A stretch of DNA of 5,802 nucleotides from Ruminococcus sp. (GTDB lineage Bacteria; Bacillota; Clostridia; Oscillospirales; Ruminococcaceae), in the NCBI GenBank assembly GCA_017622635.1, contig JAGAQS010000034.1, forward strand, positions 1 to 5,802. Reading direction: 5' to 3'. Numbering within the stretch: position 1 is the first letter of the stretch; every line of letters starts with the position of its first letter. Below the pieces are notes generated by a model. The model was not told where the DNA came from, made no database searches, and worked only from the letters and a program-made list of their open reading frames with translations. Positions 4,155-5,802 of this stretch are shown piece by piece. The position numbers were made by a program, and so were the translations under genes.

Positions 4155-5802
4155 TCACTTTGCTCTCTGCTTTGCTCTCTGTGTATTGCTGAGAATCCTC
4201 TTTCTAATTCTGAGAGATTCGGGGGTAACTTCAAGAAGTTCGTCATCTGCAAGAAATTCAAGACAATCTTCAAGACTGAGTATTCTGTGAGGAACAAGAC
4301 GAAGTGCGTCGTCACTACCGCTTGCACGTGTATTTGTGAGGTGCTTTTTCTTACATACGTTTACAACAAGGTCATCTGTTTTCGGTGAAGCACCCACTAC
4401 CATGCCTTCATAAACCTGTGTACCGGCAGGAATGAAAAGCTGTCCACGTTCCTGAGCGTTATAAAGACCGTAAGTAACAGCCTCGCCCGTCTCAAACGAT
4501 ACGAGAGAACCTGTGTTTCTTCTGTCGATATCACCCTTGTAAGGTTCATAACCCTCAAATACGTGACTCATAATACCCTCGCCCTTTGTATCGGTGAGAA
4601 ACTCACTCTTATAACCGAAAAGTCCACGTGCAGGAATAAGAAACTCTATTCTTGTACGGTTGCCCTGTGGGTGCATATTGGTCATTTCACCCTTACGGCT
4701 ACAAACTTTTTCCATTACAGAACCTACGCAGTCGTCGGGAACATCAATTACAAGTCTTTCGATAGGTTCAAGCTTGCGACCGTCCTCGCCCTCTTTGTAG
4801 AGAACACGGGGAGTTGATACAGAAAGTTCGTAACCCTCACGACGCATATTTTCAATGAGAATTGAAAGGTGCATTTCACCACGTCCTGCAACACGGAATG
4901 AATCTGTAGTATCAGTTTCGGAAACACGGAGTGAAACGTCCTTTAAAAGTTCCCTGAAAAGTCTTTCACGGAGCTGACGGGAAGTTACAAATTTTCCCTC
5001 TTTTCCTGCAAAAGGACTGTCATTTACTGAAAATGTCATTTCAACAGTAGGTTCACTGATTTTTACAAACGGCAACGGTTCAGGTGTGTCAGTTGCACAG
5101 ATAGTATCACCGATTGTAATGTTTTCAATTCCCGAAATCCACACAATATCGCCGACTGTAGCTTCCTGAACGGGTACACGGTTAAGTCCCTGAATCTGTA
5201 AAAGTGAAACAATTTTTGAATTGTAGTTCTTCTTTGAACCTGTATAGTCGCACACTGTAACCTGCTGGTTTACCTTTATGTTGCCACGCACAATACGTCC
5301 TATACCGATTCTTCCGACATATTCATTATAGTCGATAGAAGAAATAAGCATCTGTAACGGTTCTTCTTCGTTGCCCTGCGGTGGCTGAATGTAATTTACG
5401 ATAGTATCGAAAAGGGGCTTAAGGTCTGTGCCTGTCTCATACTGACTGAGTGAGGCTGTACCGCTACGACCTGAACAGAAAAGGATAGGACTTTCAAGCT
5501 GTTCGTCATTTGCGTCGAGGTCAAGAAGAAGTTCAAGAACTTCGTCACCGATTTCGTCAAGACGTGCGTCGGGACGGTCAATCTTATTTACTACAACTAT
5601 AATCTTGTGACCCATTTCGAGAGCCTTTGAAAGTACAAAACGTGTCTGAGGCATAGGACCTTCGGCAGCGTCAACAAGAAGAAGTACACCGTCTACCATT
5701 TCAAGAACACGTTCAACTTCTCCGCCGAAATCAGCGTGTCCGGGTGTGTCGATTATGTTTATTTTAATGTCATTGTACATTACAGATGTATTTTTTGCAA
5801 GT
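4155..5802 (-). CDS. typA: Ribosome-associated translational GTPase TypA/BipA, N-terminus beyond the window
   Basis: TypA (BipA) is an EF-G-like GTPase that binds the 70S ribosome and aids 50S assembly and growth under stress such as low temperature. The visible 548 residues begin [27 protein letters not shown]. By comparison with the family's usual 600-odd residues, about 60 N-terminal residues are missing, including the P-loop and switch I. The ATG at 5780 is internal, because the frame and homology run on to the window edge. Visible parts are G3 DTPGH, G4 NKID, a G5-like SGRSGTAS, the beta-barrel domain II, the EF-G-like domain ([22 protein letters not shown]), and the TypA-specific C-terminal domain with [18 protein letters not shown] and [15 protein letters not shown]. 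The gene ends in QRAKQRAK, encoded by a 12-base tandem duplication. No terminator is evident downstream. Confidence 0.97.
   Translation of the reverse strand, partial: LAKNTSVMYNDIKINIIDTPGHADFGGEVERVLEMVDGVLLLVDAAEGPMPQTRFVLSKALEMGHKIIVVVNKIDRPDARLDEIGDEVLELLLDLDANDEQLESPILFCSGRSGTASLSQYETGTDLKPLFDTIVNYIQPPQGNEEEPLQMLISSIDYNEYVGRIGIGRIVRGNIKVNQQVTVCDYTGSKKNYNSKIVSLLQIQGLNRVPVQEATVGDIVWISGIENITIGDTICATDTPEPLPFVKISEPTVEMTFSVNDSPFAGKEGKFVTSRQLRERLFRELLKDVSLRVSETDTTDSFRVAGRGEMHLSILIENMRREGYELSVSTPRVLYKEGEDGRKLEPIERLVIDVPDDCVGSVMEKVCSRKGEMTNMHPQGNRTRIEFLIPARGLFGYKSEFLTDTKGEGIMSHVFEGYEPYKGDIDRRNTGSLVSFETGEAVTYGLYNAQERGQLFIPAGTQVYEGMVVGASPKTDDLVVNVCKKKHLTNTRASGSDDALRLVPHRILSLEDCLEFLADDELLEVTPESLRIRKRILSNTQRAKQRAK
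4158..4181 (-). repeat. Perfect 12-base tandem repeat at the typA 3' end
   Basis: CAGAGAGCAAAG occurs twice head to tail (4181-4170 and 4169-4158), encoding Gln-Arg-Ala-Lys twice directly before the stop. The exact match at the nucleotide level suggests a recent duplication extending the basic tail of TypA by four residues. Confidence 0.9.

Noticed and set aside
4155..5780. ATG at 5780 as the true start of typA.
   Set aside because: The frame stays open to the window edge and reads LAKNTSV before this Met, matching conserved TypA sequence; the GTPase P-loop would otherwise be missing.

Overview
The window reads as chromosomal DNA from a low-to-moderate GC Gram-positive bacterium, most like a gut clostridium of the Ruminococcus/Oscillospiraceae type. 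This rests on three things: purine-rich AGGAG ribosome sites before every visible start, a T-box leader (mainly a Firmicutes device), and Firmicutes-style CysE, CysRS and TypA proteins. No organism name can be proved from the sequence. Every gene I can support lies on the minus strand, so transcription runs from high to low coordinates.

Layout in transcription order. (1) 5802-4155: the ribosome-associated GTPase TypA/BipA, with its N-terminus outside the window. (2) 4154-3889: a 266-base gap holding several inverted repeats built on TGTTGAAA/TTTCAACA, including a long imperfect palindrome. (3) 3888-2575: two adjacent paralogous secreted lipoprotein genes of unknown function, closed by a strong intrinsic terminator. 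(4) 2481-2204: a near-consensus promoter followed by a complete cysteine T-box leader. Its specifier codon is UGC, its tRNA-end-binding bulge starts UGGA, and its terminator and antiterminator exclude each other. (5) 2186-1: a cysteine operon of cysE (serine O-acetyltransferase), an unrecognised 172-residue protein, and cysS (cysteinyl-tRNA synthetase, C-terminus outside the window). A perfect 12-bp hairpin separates cysE from the unknown gene.

The cysteine operon forms a plausible feedback loop. When cysteine runs short, uncharged tRNA-Cys should bind the leader and prevent termination. That raises synthesis of O-acetylserine (the cysteine precursor) and of the enzyme that charges tRNA-Cys. 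The 172-residue protein is probably co-transcribed, so cysteine physiology is the best contextual clue to its role.

The most unusual observation is in cysS. The well-placed ribosome site and ATG are followed at once by an in-frame TAG, and the remaining visible reading frame (306 codons) is open and carries the family's catalytic motifs. This could be a sequence error, a fresh nonsense mutation, readthrough, or a start-stop control element. The sequence alone cannot decide. I found no CRISPR array, insertion sequence, tRNA or rRNA gene, phage gene or defence system.
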